NCBI GenBank assembly: GCA_963810815.1
Contig: CAWEPB010000008.1
Span: forward strand, 248,001 to 312,000
From: CAVQWT01 sp963810815
GTDB lineage: Bacteria; Pseudomonadota; Gammaproteobacteria; Burkholderiales; Casimicrobiaceae
Direction of reading: 5' to 3'
DNA: 64,000 nt
Part shown: one piece after another, positions 1 to 12,085 of the stretch
How positions within the stretch are numbered: position 1 is the first letter of the stretch
Layout: each line of letters starts with the position of its first letter
The notes under the pieces: model-generated
Told to the model about the DNA's origin: nothing
Seen by the model: only the letters and a program-made list of their open reading frames with translations
The model's database searches: none
Program-made: the position numbers and the translations under genes

Positions 1-1
1 C

Positions 2-688
2 GACGAAATGCAGAAGCTGCTGCTGTCCGGCCACGCGCTGGAATCGGTGCGCGCGCTGCGCGAGCACGGCCTGCACCACGGCGTGCTGCCGCTGCTCGAC
101 GTGATCGCCGAACAGCCGCTGGGCCACAGCTTCCTCGACCTGGCGCTCGGCAACACCGACGAGCGCGTCCGCCAGGACCGCCCGGTGTCCCCCGGTTTCC
201 TGTTCGCCGCGCTGCTGTGGCACGAAGTGCTCGCGACCTGGAACGCCGCCAAGGTGAAGGGCGACAAGGCGATGCCGGCGCTGTTCGACGCCATGGATCA
301 CGTGCTGCAGCAGCAGGCCAAGCGCATCGCCATCCCGCGCCGCTTCGAGGCGACGATCAAGGAAATCTGGACGCTGCAGCCGCGCTTCGAGCAGCGCTCG
401 GGCGGCCGGCCCTTCCGCCTGCTCGAGCACCCGCGCTTCCGCGCCGGCTGGGACTTCCTCGACCTGCGGTGCCGGAGCGGCGAACTCGAGGGCGAGCTCG
501 CCGGCCTCGCCGACTGGTGGGCGCGCTTCGCCGACGCCGGCCCGGACGCGCGCGAGGCGATGCTGCGGCCCGACGAGGGCCCGAAGAAGCGCAAGCGCTC
601 GCGCGGGCGCGGTCGCAAGCAGGCGGATGACGCCGCCGAACCCGGCGCATCCGCCAGCGCCGACGCCGGCCCCGAACCGGACGCGTGA
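2..688 (+). CDS. pcnB: Poly(A) polymerase I, C-terminal part (truncated by window edge)
   Basis: The reading frame is open from the window edge and ends at TGA 686-688, so only about 228 C-terminal residues are present. PcnB adds 3' poly(A) tails to RNA and promotes its decay. The catalytic nucleotidyltransferase domain lies upstream of the window. What is visible is the helical RNA-binding region (LLLSGHALESVRALREHGL; RFRAGWDFLDLR) and a lysine/arginine-rich tail (KKRKRSRGRGRK), both typical of bacterial PcnB rather than of CCA-adding enzymes. The stop overlaps the GTG of folK by four bases. The pcnB-folK order is common in beta- and gammaproteobacteria and supports the call. Confidence 0.85.
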   Translation, partial: DEMQKLLLSGHALESVRALREHGLHHGVLPLLDVIAEQPLGHSFLDLALGNTDERVRQDRPVSPGFLFAALLWHEVLATWNAAKVKGDKAMPALFDAMDHVLQQQAKRIAIPRRFEATIKEIWTLQPRFEQRSGGRPFRLLEHPRFRAGWDFLDLRCRSGELEGELAGLADWWARFADAGPDAREAMLRPDEGPKKRKRSRGRGRKQADDAAEPGASASADAGPEPDA

Positions 689-1197
689 AACCCGTCGTCG
701 CGTTCGTCGGGCTGGGCAGCAATCTCGCCCACCCGCGCCGCCAGCTCGCCCGCGCCGTCGCCGCGCTGTCGCGGCTGCCGGCCACCCGCGTGACCGGGCT
801 GTCCCCGAACTACGTGTCGGCCCCCTGGGGCACCCCCGGGCCGCAGCCCGACTACGTCAACGCGGTCGTGCAGCTCGCCACCCGCCTGCCGCCACGCGCG
901 CTGCTCGCGCGGATGCTCGCGATCGAGCGCCGCCAGCGCCGACGGCGCGATCCCGAAGGACCGCGGAACGCCGCCCGGACGCTCGACCTCGATTTGCTAC
1001 TATACGGCCGCCGCCGGATGCACGTTCCGGCGCTGACCGTTCCGCATCCGCGCATGCATCTGCGCGCGTTCGTGCTGCGTCCGCTCGTCGACGTCGCTCC
1101 GGCGGTGACGATTCCCGGCCGCGGGCTCGCGCGCGGCTTCCTCGATGCGGTGCGCGGCCAGCGGATCGACCGCACCCGCACCCACATCCTGCGCTGA
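685..1197 (+). CDS. folK: 2-amino-4-hydroxy-6-hydroxymethyldihydropteridine pyrophosphokinase (HPPK)
   Basis: HPPK transfers pyrophosphate from ATP to 6-hydroxymethyl-7,8-dihydropterin in cytosolic folate synthesis. The 170-residue product has the family landmarks in order: FVGLGSN at residues 7-13, YVSAPWG near 43-49, and the signature GPRNAARTLDLDLLLYG near 94-110, whose Asp pair binds magnesium. The length is normal. It starts with GTG at 685, overlapping the pcnB stop as GTGA, which suggests translational coupling. The next gene, a deoxynucleoside kinase, starts 22 bases after the stop. Confidence 0.93.
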   Translation: MKPVVAFVGLGSNLAHPRRQLARAVAALSRLPATRVTGLSPNYVSAPWGTPGPQPDYVNAVVQLATRLPPRALLARMLAIERRQRRRRDPEGPRNAARTLDLDLLLYGRRRMHVPALTVPHPRMHLRAFVLRPLVDVAPAVTIPGRGLARGFLDAVRGQRIDRTRTHILR

Positions 1198-1219
1198 CCG
1201 ACGCGCCAAGGCGCCACCG

Positions 1220-1864
1220 ATGGACCTCGAGAAAGTCCGCTATCTCGTCGTCGAAGGGCCGATCGGCGCCGGCAAGACCAGCCTCGCCCGCGCGATCGCG
1301 GGCCGCTTCGGCGGCGACCTGCTGCTCGAGCGGCCCGAGGAGAATCCGTTCCTCGAGCGCTTCTACGGCGACATGGCGCGCTTCGCGCTGCCGGTGCAGC
1401 TCAATTTCCTGTTCCAGCGCGTCGACCAGCTGACCGGCGTCGGGCAGTACGACATGTTCCGCCGCGGCACCGTGGCCGATTTCCTGCTGGACAAGGATCC
1501 GCTGTTCGCGCGGCTCAACCTCTCCGACGCCGAGTACGCGCTCTACGAAAAGGTGTACTCGCACCTCAAGCCGCAGACGCCGGTGCCGGACCTCGTCATC
1601 TACCTGCAGGCGCCGGTCGAGACGCTGGTCGAGCGCGTGCACCGACGCGGCGTCGACTTCGAGCGCGCCATCCCCGAGGCCTACCTCGCCCGGCTGGCCG
1701 ACGCTTACAGCCGCTACTTCTACCAGTACGACGCCGCGCCGCTGCTGATCGTCAACAGCGAGCGCCTCAATTTCGTCGACGAGCCCGCGCACCTCGACCT
1801 GCTGCTCGCGCGCATCGCGTCGATGCGCGGCGCGCGCGAGTTCTTCAACCTCGGCCACTCCTGA
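1220..1864 (+). CDS. Deoxynucleoside kinase (dAK/dGK family)
   Basis: This 214-residue protein belongs to the deoxynucleoside kinase family, which phosphorylates deoxynucleosides for dNTP salvage. A P-loop, GPIGAGKTS, lies at residues 13-21. It is followed by the substrate-side motif ERPEENPFL and by VADFLLDKDPLFARLNLS, which resembles the DKS region of bacterial deoxyguanosine/deoxyadenosine kinases. An arginine-rich lid (ERVHRRGVDFE) follows. ATG 1220 places the P-loop at the usual distance from the N-terminus; upstream in-frame codons read through the end of folK and are not used. The exact nucleoside specificity cannot be read from sequence. Position after folK is typical of betaproteobacteria. 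Confidence 0.88.
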   Translation: MDLEKVRYLVVEGPIGAGKTSLARAIAGRFGGDLLLERPEENPFLERFYGDMARFALPVQLNFLFQRVDQLTGVGQYDMFRRGTVADFLLDKDPLFARLNLSDAEYALYEKVYSHLKPQTPVPDLVIYLQAPVETLVERVHRRGVDFERAIPEAYLARLADAYSRYFYQYDAAPLLIVNSERLNFVDEPAHLDLLLARIASMRGAREFFNLGHS

Positions 1865-1903
1865 CGCGGCGCCGCGCCGCGACGACTCCCCACGGGGCTC
1901 CAC

Positions 1904-2788
1904 ATGAAGATCGTCCACTCCGCCGCCGAACTCTCGGAGGCCGTCGCCGGCGCGTCGCGCGTCGCCTTCGTGCCGACGATGGGCAACCTGCACGAGGGTC
2001 ACCTGACGCTGTGCCGGATCGCGCGCAAGCACGGCGACGCGGTGGTCACCAGCATCTTCGTCAACCGGCTGCAGTTCGGCCCCAACGAGGACTTCGACCG
2101 CTACCCGCGCACGATCGAGGCCGACCGCGATGGACTCGAGCGCGAGGGCGTCGACGTGCTGTTCGCCCCGACCGAGCAGGAGATGTACCCGACGCCGCAG
2201 GTCTACCGCGTGCAGCCGGCGCCACTCGCCGGCGAACTCGAGGGCGCGTTCCGGCCCGGCTTCTTCGACGGCGTGTGCACCGTCGTGCTCAAGCTCTTCA
2301 ACCTCGTCCAGCCCGACGCGGCGGTGTTCGGCAAGAAGGACCGCCAGCAGCTCAAGATCGTCCGCGGCATGGTCCAGCAGTTCAACATGCCGATCCAGAT
2401 CGTCCCGGCCGAGACGGTGCGCGCCGACGACGGCCTCGCGCTGTCGTCGCGCAACAACTACCTGACCGCCGACGAGCGCGCCGAGGCGCCGCGGCTGCAT
2501 CGCGTGCTGCGCTTCATCGCCGACGAAATCGCGGGCGGGCGCACCGACTACGCCAACCTCGAGGCGGCGGGACGCGCCGAACTCGCGAAGCACGACTGGA
2601 AGGTCGACTACATCGCCGTGCGCAACGGGCTCGGGCTGCGCATCCCGCACCCCGAGGGCTACGACCACGCGAACCTGCTGATCGTGCTGGGCGCGGCCAA
2701 GCTCGGCGCGACGCGGCTCATCGACAACGTCGACGTGGTTCCCGGCAGCGACATCGACGCGGTGCCCGAGCCGGGCGCGCTGCGCTGA
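1904..2788 (+). CDS. panC: Pantoate-beta-alanine ligase (pantothenate synthetase)
   Basis: PanC condenses pantoate and beta-alanine with ATP to give pantothenate, the vitamin B5 precursor of coenzyme A. The 294-residue protein has the HIGH-like nucleotide motif PTMGNLHEGH at residues 24-33, the pantoate-binding stretch FGKKDRQQL and the KMSKS-like LALSSRNNYL. The length is close to the family norm of about 280. ATG 1904 follows the kinase gene by 39 bases. panB, which makes the ketopantoate precursor, is not next to it and is not found elsewhere in the window. Proximity to CoA-ester enzymes (mutase, carboxylase) downstream may be fortuitous. Confidence 0.95.
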   Translation: MKIVHSAAELSEAVAGASRVAFVPTMGNLHEGHLTLCRIARKHGDAVVTSIFVNRLQFGPNEDFDRYPRTIEADRDGLEREGVDVLFAPTEQEMYPTPQVYRVQPAPLAGELEGAFRPGFFDGVCTVVLKLFNLVQPDAAVFGKKDRQQLKIVRGMVQQFNMPIQIVPAETVRADDGLALSSRNNYLTADERAEAPRLHRVLRFIADEIAGGRTDYANLEAAGRAELAKHDWKVDYIAVRNGLGLRIPHPEGYDHANLLIVLGAAKLGATRLIDNVDVVPGSDIDAVPEPGALR

Positions 2789-2888
2789 TCCGGACCGCCC
2801 TGCCCCGACCGTCCCGACGCACCGTCACGGCGCCGACATTCCCACCCGCGATACTGCCGGGTCGACCACCACCAACCTCCTTCCCGCC

Positions 2889-3860
2889 ATGAAGCGACTC
2901 CTCGCCCTGCTCGCCGCATCCGCCGCCGCCCTGGTCCCGTTCGGCGCCGGCGCCGACACCGCCGCCTGGCCGAACCGGCCGATCCGCCTCGTGGTGCCGT
3001 TCCCGCCGGGCGCCGGCACCGACACCGTCGCGCGATTCGTCGCCCAGAAGCTCGGCGAGGCGATGAAGGCGACCATCGTCGTCGACAACCGCACCGGCGC
3101 CGGCGGCGCGATCGGCGCGGCGGAGGCGGCCAGGGCCGACCCGGACGGCTACACGCTGTTGTTCGTCGCCTCGCCGTTCACCACCGTCGCCGCCGCCGCG
3201 AAGAATCCGACCTACGACCCGGTCCGGCAATTCGTCGCCGTCGCGCCGATCGCGTCGGGGCCGCTGGTCTTCGTCGTCAACCCGTCGGTGCCGGCCAACA
3301 CGATGCGCGAGTTCATCGCGCTGGCGAAGCGGGAGCCGGGCAAGCTCAACTACGGTTCGGCCGGGTCGGGCAGCGTCAACCACCTCGCGCTCGAGCTGTT
3401 CAAGGCGCGCACCGGCACGGACGTCGTCCACGTGCCGTACCGGGGCATCGCCGACGCCACCAAGGACCTGCTCGGCGGCACCATCCAGGCGATGACGGCG
3501 TCGGTCCCGGCGACGCTGCCGCAGCTCGCCGACAAGCGGGTGAAGGCGCTCGCGGTGACCGGCGCGAAGCGCATCCCGCAGCTGCCCGGCGTGCCGTCGT
3601 GGCAGGAGGAGGGCGTGCCCGATGCCGAGGTCATCAACTACTGGGGCATCGTCGCGCCGGTCGGCACGCCGCGCGAGGTGATCGCGAAGCTCAACGCCGA
3701 GACCCAGCGGGTGCTGGCCCAGACCGACGTCAGGGAACGGCTGGAGCGCGAGGGCGCCGAACTGATTCCCGGCCCGCCCGAGCGGCTCGCGGCGCTGATC
3801 GAGGGCGACCTCGCGAACTGGAAGAAGCTGATCGCCGAGGCGAAGCTCAGCTTCGAGTGA
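2889..3860 (+). CDS. Periplasmic solute-binding protein, tripartite tricarboxylate (TctC/Bug) family
   Basis: The 323-residue precursor has a signal peptide (KR, hydrophobic Leu/Ala core, cleavage near AGA-D at residue 22) and then the Bug-family opening WPNRPIRLVVPFPPGAGTD. Later landmarks are VDNRTGAGG, DGYTLLF, LNYGSAGSGS and VPYRG, where the backbone binds small carboxylates. No TctA or TctB membrane genes are nearby, so it is an orphan receptor, as is very common in Burkholderiales. The ligand cannot be predicted. It sits just upstream of the methylmalonyl-CoA genes but is separated from them by 217 bases, so co-transcription is uncertain. Confidence 0.9.
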   Translation: MKRLLALLAASAAALVPFGAGADTAAWPNRPIRLVVPFPPGAGTDTVARFVAQKLGEAMKATIVVDNRTGAGGAIGAAEAARADPDGYTLLFVASPFTTVAAAAKNPTYDPVRQFVAVAPIASGPLVFVVNPSVPANTMREFIALAKREPGKLNYGSAGSGSVNHLALELFKARTGTDVVHVPYRGIADATKDLLGGTIQAMTASVPATLPQLADKRVKALAVTGAKRIPQLPGVPSWQEEGVPDAEVINYWGIVAPVGTPREVIAKLNAETQRVLAQTDVRERLEREGAELIPGPPERLAALIEGDLANWKKLIAEAKLSFE

Positions 3861-4077
3861 CCCGGCGCCTGCGGGCGCATCGCCGCGCTCGGGCGGCCGC
3901 CGCACCGCCGGGCAAGCCGCGGTTGATCCAGGTCATTCCCGCGCGGCTTCGGCGCGCCCGGCCGGACACCGCGGCGGGGGCCGATGTACCATTTGCGCTC
4001 GCTGCCGTCCGTTCCGGAAGCCCCGCAAGCCTGCGGTCGCCCACCCGGTTTCGGCCGGGCGTCTCTGGGGATTCCGC

Positions 4078-6238
<2,161 letters not shown>

Positions 6239-6290
6239 GCCGCCGCGCCGCCATGCCTCGCGCATCCGTGCAACGCCGGCGCGGACCGCC

Positions 6291-7325
6291 GTGCCGATGA
6301 CCGGCGCCGGCGCGAAGCCCGATCCGGCTTCCGCCGGGGGACGCCCGCTCCCGGCCGCCGACCAGGCGCTGGTCGCCGGGGTCCGCGAGGGCGACCGGCG
6401 CGCGCTGGCGAAGGCGATCACGCTGATCGAGTCGACGCGCCGCGACCACCAGGCGCGCGGCCAGGCCGTCCTGGAGGCGCTGCTTCCGCACGCCGGGCAG
6501 TCGATGCGCGTCGGGATCAGCGGCGCGCCGGGGGTGGGCAAGTCGACGTTCATCGAGGCGCTCGGCCTGCATCTGATCGCAGCCGGGCACCGGGTCGCCG
6601 TGCTCGCGGTCGACCCGTCGAGCAGCGTCACCGGCGGCTCGATACTCGCGGACAAGACGCGGATGGAGGAGCTGTCGCGCTCGCCGCGGGCGTTCATCCG
6701 CCCCTCGCCCGCCGCCGGATCCCTGGGCGGCGTGGCGGCGCGCACCCGCGAGGCGCTGCTCGTCTGCGAGGCGGCGGGCTTCGACGTGATCATCGTCGAG
6801 ACCGTCGGGGTCGGCCAGTCGGAGACCGCCGTCGCGCGGATGACGGACATGATGGTGCTGCTGCAGCTGCCGAACGCGGGCGACGACCTGCAGGCGATCA
6901 AGAAGGGGATCGTCGAGCTCGCCGACCTCATCGTCGTCAACAAGGCCGACATCGACGCGCAGCAGGCGCGGCAGGCCGAGCACGCGCTGCGCAACGGGCT
7001 GGCGATCCTGCGTCCCGCGTCGCCGAACTGGAAGCCGCCGGTGCTGGCGCTGTCGGCGCTGACCGGCGACGGCGTCGCCGCGTTCTGGCGCGAGGTCGAG
7101 CGCTTCCGCGACACGATGCAGCGCAGCGGCGAATTCGACGCCCGGCGCCGCAGCCAGGCGCTCGACTGGATGTGGACGCTGGTCGATGCGCGGCTGCGCG
7201 AGGACTTCCGGGCCCACGCCGGCGTCGGCGCGATGCTCGCGGAAACGCAGGCGGCGGTCGCCGCGGGCACGCTGACCCCGGCGATGGCCGCCGAGCGCCT
7301 GCTGGCGCGCGCGCGCACCGGCTGA
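6291..7325 (+). CDS. meaB: Methylmalonyl-CoA mutase GTPase chaperone MeaB (ArgK/YgfD family)
   Basis: MeaB is a P-loop GTPase that protects methylmalonyl-CoA mutase from inactivation and gates loading of adenosylcobalamin. Motifs are a Walker A GAPGVGKST at residues 78-86, VDPSSSVTGGSILADKTRM, the Walker B region VIIVETVGVGQSE and the base-specificity motif NKAD, with a helical C-terminal dimerisation segment. The length of 344 is normal. It lies 52 bases downstream of the mutase on the same strand. The start shown is GTG 6291; ATG 6297, two codons later, is equally plausible. Neither has a strong Shine-Dalgarno sequence. Confidence 0.93.
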   Translation: MPMTGAGAKPDPASAGGRPLPAADQALVAGVREGDRRALAKAITLIESTRRDHQARGQAVLEALLPHAGQSMRVGISGAPGVGKSTFIEALGLHLIAAGHRVAVLAVDPSSSVTGGSILADKTRMEELSRSPRAFIRPSPAAGSLGGVAARTREALLVCEAAGFDVIIVETVGVGQSETAVARMTDMMVLLQLPNAGDDLQAIKKGIVELADLIVVNKADIDAQQARQAEHALRNGLAILRPASPNWKPPVLALSALTGDGVAAFWREVERFRDTMQRSGEFDARRRSQALDWMWTLVDARLREDFRAHAGVGAMLAETQAAVAAGTLTPAMAAERLLARARTG

Positions 7326-7388
7326 CCGCGAATCGACGCGAATCGGCCCCGGCACGGCACCCGCCTCCCGCGGGGCGGGGGAATCCCT

Positions 7389-7394
7389 TAGAAT
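7389..7394 (+). promoter_or_regulatory. Possible -10 element upstream of pccB
   Basis: TAGAAT stands out as AT-rich within the otherwise GC-rich 169-base gap between meaB and pccB, about 100 bases before the pccB start. No good -35 hexamer is seen at the right distance. It may give the carboxylase genes their own promoter. Confidence 0.3.
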
Positions 7395-7494
7395 TCGAGC
7401 ATCGATGCAGGCGACACCGCACGCCGCGGCCGTCGCGGGCCCGACCCGGCGCGCGGCCGCCGCGACCAAGACCGTCACAGTGGGGAGTCGACGC

Positions 7495-9027
<1,533 letters not shown>

Positions 9028-9065
9028 CCCGCGCCACCGCGCCCACCGAGCCGGACCAAGCCCGC

Positions 9066-11054
9066 ATGTTCAAGAAGATCCTCATCGCCAACCGCGGCGA
9101 AATCGCCTGCCGCGTGATCCGCACCGCCCGCCGCATGGGCATCCGGACGGTCGCCGTGTACTCCGAGGCCGACAAGGACGCGCGTCACGTGACGATGGCC
9201 GACGAGGCCGTGCTTATCGGGCCGCCGCCTTCGGCGCAGAGCTACCTGCAGATCGACCGGATCGTCAAGGCGTGCAAGGACACCGGCGCCGAGGCGGTCC
9301 ACCCCGGCTACGGGTTCCTGTCCGAGAACGCCGCGTTCTGCGCGGCGCTGGAAAAGGAAGGCATCGTCTTCATCGGCCCGAAGTCGCACGCGATCCAGGC
9401 GATGGGCGACAAGATCGCGTCGAAGAAGCTGGCGCTCGCCGCGAAGGTCAGCACGATCCCCGGGCACAACGACGCCATCGCGACGCCCGACGACGCGGTC
9501 GCCATCGCGAACCGCATCGGCTACCCGGTGATGATCAAGGCGTCCGCCGGCGGCGGCGGCAAGGGCCTGCGGGTGGCGTGGGACGACGCGCAGTGCCGCG
9601 AGGGCCTGGTGTCGTGCCGCAACGAGGCGAAGAACGCGTTCGGCGACGACCGGGTGTTCATCGAGAAGTTCATCGAGGAGCCGCGCCACATCGAGATCCA
9701 GGTGCTCGGCGACGCGCACGGCAACATCGTGCACCTCAACGAGCGCGAGTGCTCGATCCAGCGCCGGCACCAGAAGGTGATCGAGGAGGCGCCCTCGCCG
9801 TTCCTCGACGACGCGACGCGCGCCGCGATGGGCGCGCAGGCGGTCCAGCTCGCCCGTGCCGTCCAGTACCAGTCCGCCGGCACCGTGGAGTTCGTCGTCG
9901 GCAAGGACAAGTCGTTCTATTTCCTGGAGATGAACACGCGGCTGCAGGTCGAGCACCCGGTGACCGAGGCGATCACCGGCCTCGACCTGGTCGAGCTCAT
10001 GATCCGCGTCGCCGCCGGCGAACGGCTGCCGTTCGCGCAGAAGGACGTGCAGCGCAACGGCTGGGCGATCGAGTGCCGGATCAACGCCGAGGATCCGTTC
10101 CGCAACTTCATGCCGTCGTCGGGACGCGTCGTCAAGTTCATCCCGCCGCCGGAGCCTCCCGGACAGGTCCGGGTCGACACCGGCGTCTACGAGGGCGGCG
10201 AAGTGTCGATGTACTACGACTCGATGATCGCCAAGCTGATCTGCCACGGCGCGACCCGGGACGTGGCGATCGCGCGGATGCGCGACGCGCTCAATGCGTT
10301 CGTGATCCGCGGCGTTGCCTCGAACATCGCGTTCCAGGCGGCGCTGATGCAGCATCCGCGCTTCGTCGCCGGCGATTTCAACACCGGGTTCATCGCCGAG
10401 GAATTCCCGAAGGGATTCCATTCGACCAGCCTCGTCCACGAGGATCCCCTGCTGCTCGCCTCGGTCGCGGCGCTGGCGCGGCGCCGCTACATCGCCCGCG
10501 CGGTGCAGACGACGGGCCAGCTGCGGGGTCACCGCCGGCTGGTCGGCGTGGACTGGGTCGTGATGCTCGGCGAGCGCCGCTTCGCGCTGCGGCTGACGCC
10601 GGTCGAAGGCGGCTGCGTCATCGAGTACGAGGGCGAGACCTACGAGCTCCGGTCGGACTGGAAGCTCGGCGACCTGATCTTCCGCGGCACCTGGAACCGC
10701 CAGGACGTCTGCCTGCAGATCCAGCGCATCGGCTGGCGGTACCGGCTCATCCACTGGGGGACGCAGGCCGACATCACGGTGCTCACCGCCCGCGCGGCGC
10801 ACCTGCTGTCGCTGATGCCCGAGAAGCCGAAGCCGGACCAGTCGCGCCTGCTGCTGTCGCCGATGCCGGGACTCCTGACCGAAATCACGGTGAAGGCCGG
10901 GCAGGAAGTGAAGGCCGGAGAGAAACTGGCCGTGATCGAGGCGATGAAGATGGAGAACGTGCTGCGCGCCGAAGCCGACGGCGTGATCCAGGCGGTATGC
11001 GCCGCGCAGGGCGACAGCCTCGCCGTCGACCAGCCCATCCTCGAGTTCCGGTAG
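9066..11054 (+). CDS. pccA: Propionyl-CoA carboxylase alpha subunit (biotin carboxylase plus biotin carrier)
   Basis: The protein carboxylates its own biotin with ATP and bicarbonate and passes the group to PccB. The biotin carboxylase domain (residues 1 to about 450) has KILIANRGEIACR at the N-terminus, ATP-grasp KASAGGGGKGLRVAW near 158-172, HLNERECSIQRRHQK and EMNTRLQVEHPVTE. A BT-type linker follows, and a biotinyl domain ends the protein with EAMKMEN, Lys628 being the biotinylation site. The full length of 662 matches alpha subunits of propionyl-CoA rather than acetyl-CoA carboxylases. The stop codon TAG at 11052-11054 touches the start of a tandem repeat array. Confidence 0.94.
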   Translation: MFKKILIANRGEIACRVIRTARRMGIRTVAVYSEADKDARHVTMADEAVLIGPPPSAQSYLQIDRIVKACKDTGAEAVHPGYGFLSENAAFCAALEKEGIVFIGPKSHAIQAMGDKIASKKLALAAKVSTIPGHNDAIATPDDAVAIANRIGYPVMIKASAGGGGKGLRVAWDDAQCREGLVSCRNEAKNAFGDDRVFIEKFIEEPRHIEIQVLGDAHGNIVHLNERECSIQRRHQKVIEEAPSPFLDDATRAAMGAQAVQLARAVQYQSAGTVEFVVGKDKSFYFLEMNTRLQVEHPVTEAITGLDLVELMIRVAAGERLPFAQKDVQRNGWAIECRINAEDPFRNFMPSSGRVVKFIPPPEPPGQVRVDTGVYEGGEVSMYYDSMIAKLICHGATRDVAIARMRDALNAFVIRGVASNIAFQAALMQHPRFVAGDFNTGFIAEEFPKGFHSTSLVHEDPLLLASVAALARRRYIARAVQTTGQLRGHRRLVGVDWVVMLGERRFALRLTPVEGGCVIEYEGETYELRSDWKLGDLIFRGTWNRQDVCLQIQRIGWRYRLIHWGTQADITVLTARAAHLLSLMPEKPKPDQSRLLLSPMPGLLTEITVKAGQEVKAGEKLAVIEAMKMENVLRAEADGVIQAVCAAQGDSLAVDQPILEFR

Positions 11055-11551
11055 CCGCGCGAGCCATCCGGCGAGGGGCCCCGCGCGAAGCGTGGGGATC
11101 GACGGCAAGGCGAGTCGCGGCGGCGGCCGACCACGCCAACGCCGCACTCCGGGAAGCGCGCGGAGGCCGCCGCGCGAGCCATCCGGCGAGGGGCCCCGCG
11201 CGAAGCGTGGGGATCGACGGCAAGGCGAGTCGCGGCGGCGGCCGACCACGCCAACGCCGCACTCCGGGAAGCGCGCGGAGGCCGCCGCGCGAGCCATCCG
11301 GCGAGGGGCCCCGCGCGAAGCGTGGGGATCGACGGCAAGGCGAGTCGCGGCGGCGGCCGACAACGCCAGCGCCGCACTCCGGGAAGCGCGCGGAGGCCGC
11401 CGCGCGAGCCATCCGGCGAGGGGCCCCGCGCGAAGCGTGGGGATCGACGGCAAGGCGAGTCGCGGCGGCGGCCGACACGCCAGCGCCGCACTCCGGGAAG
11501 CGCGCGGAGGCCGCCGCGCGAGCCATCCGGCGAGGGGCCCCGCGCGAAGCG
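11054..11551. repeat. Tandem array of 115-bp GC-rich repeats, four copies plus a partial fifth
   Basis: Copies start at 11054, 11169, 11284, 11399 and 11513. The first three are 115 bp, the fourth is 114 bp, and the fifth is a 39-bp partial copy. They are nearly identical; differences cluster in GACCACGCCAACG, GACAACGCCAGCG and GACACGCCAGCG. Each unit holds the palindrome GGGGCCCC, and each junction CGCGCGG-AGGCCG-CCGCGCG can fold into a seven-pair stem. Because 115 is not a multiple of three, reading frames change from copy to copy, so it is not coding. The array fills the whole space between the convergent stop codons of pccA and the VOC gene, and is the only stretch over 300 bases without a gene. 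Confidence 0.95.
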
Positions 11552-11552
11552 A

Positions 11553-12020
<468 letters not shown>

Positions 12021-12085
12021 CTTCGCTCCTGTCGTGGTCTTGCCTGGTCCATGACCGCCCCGTCGGTCCGCCCGTCCCCGCCCGG

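Noticed and set aside
857..2668. Long open frame on the minus strand (603 codons) opposite folK-kinase-panC
   Set aside because: Arises from high-GC codon use of the real genes; its translation is Arg/Asp/Val-rich with no domain, and the plus-strand genes have clear motifs.
3861..4077. Cobalamin riboswitch upstream of the B12-dependent mutase
   Set aside because: No B12-box-like conserved sequence or plausible fold could be recognised in the 217 bases; they appear to hold only a GC-rich spacer and GGGGA before the start.
11054..11551. CRISPR array or repeat protein
   Set aside because: Repeats are directly adjacent 115-bp units without unique spacers and no cas genes are near; unit length changes the reading frame each time, so no repeat protein is encoded.
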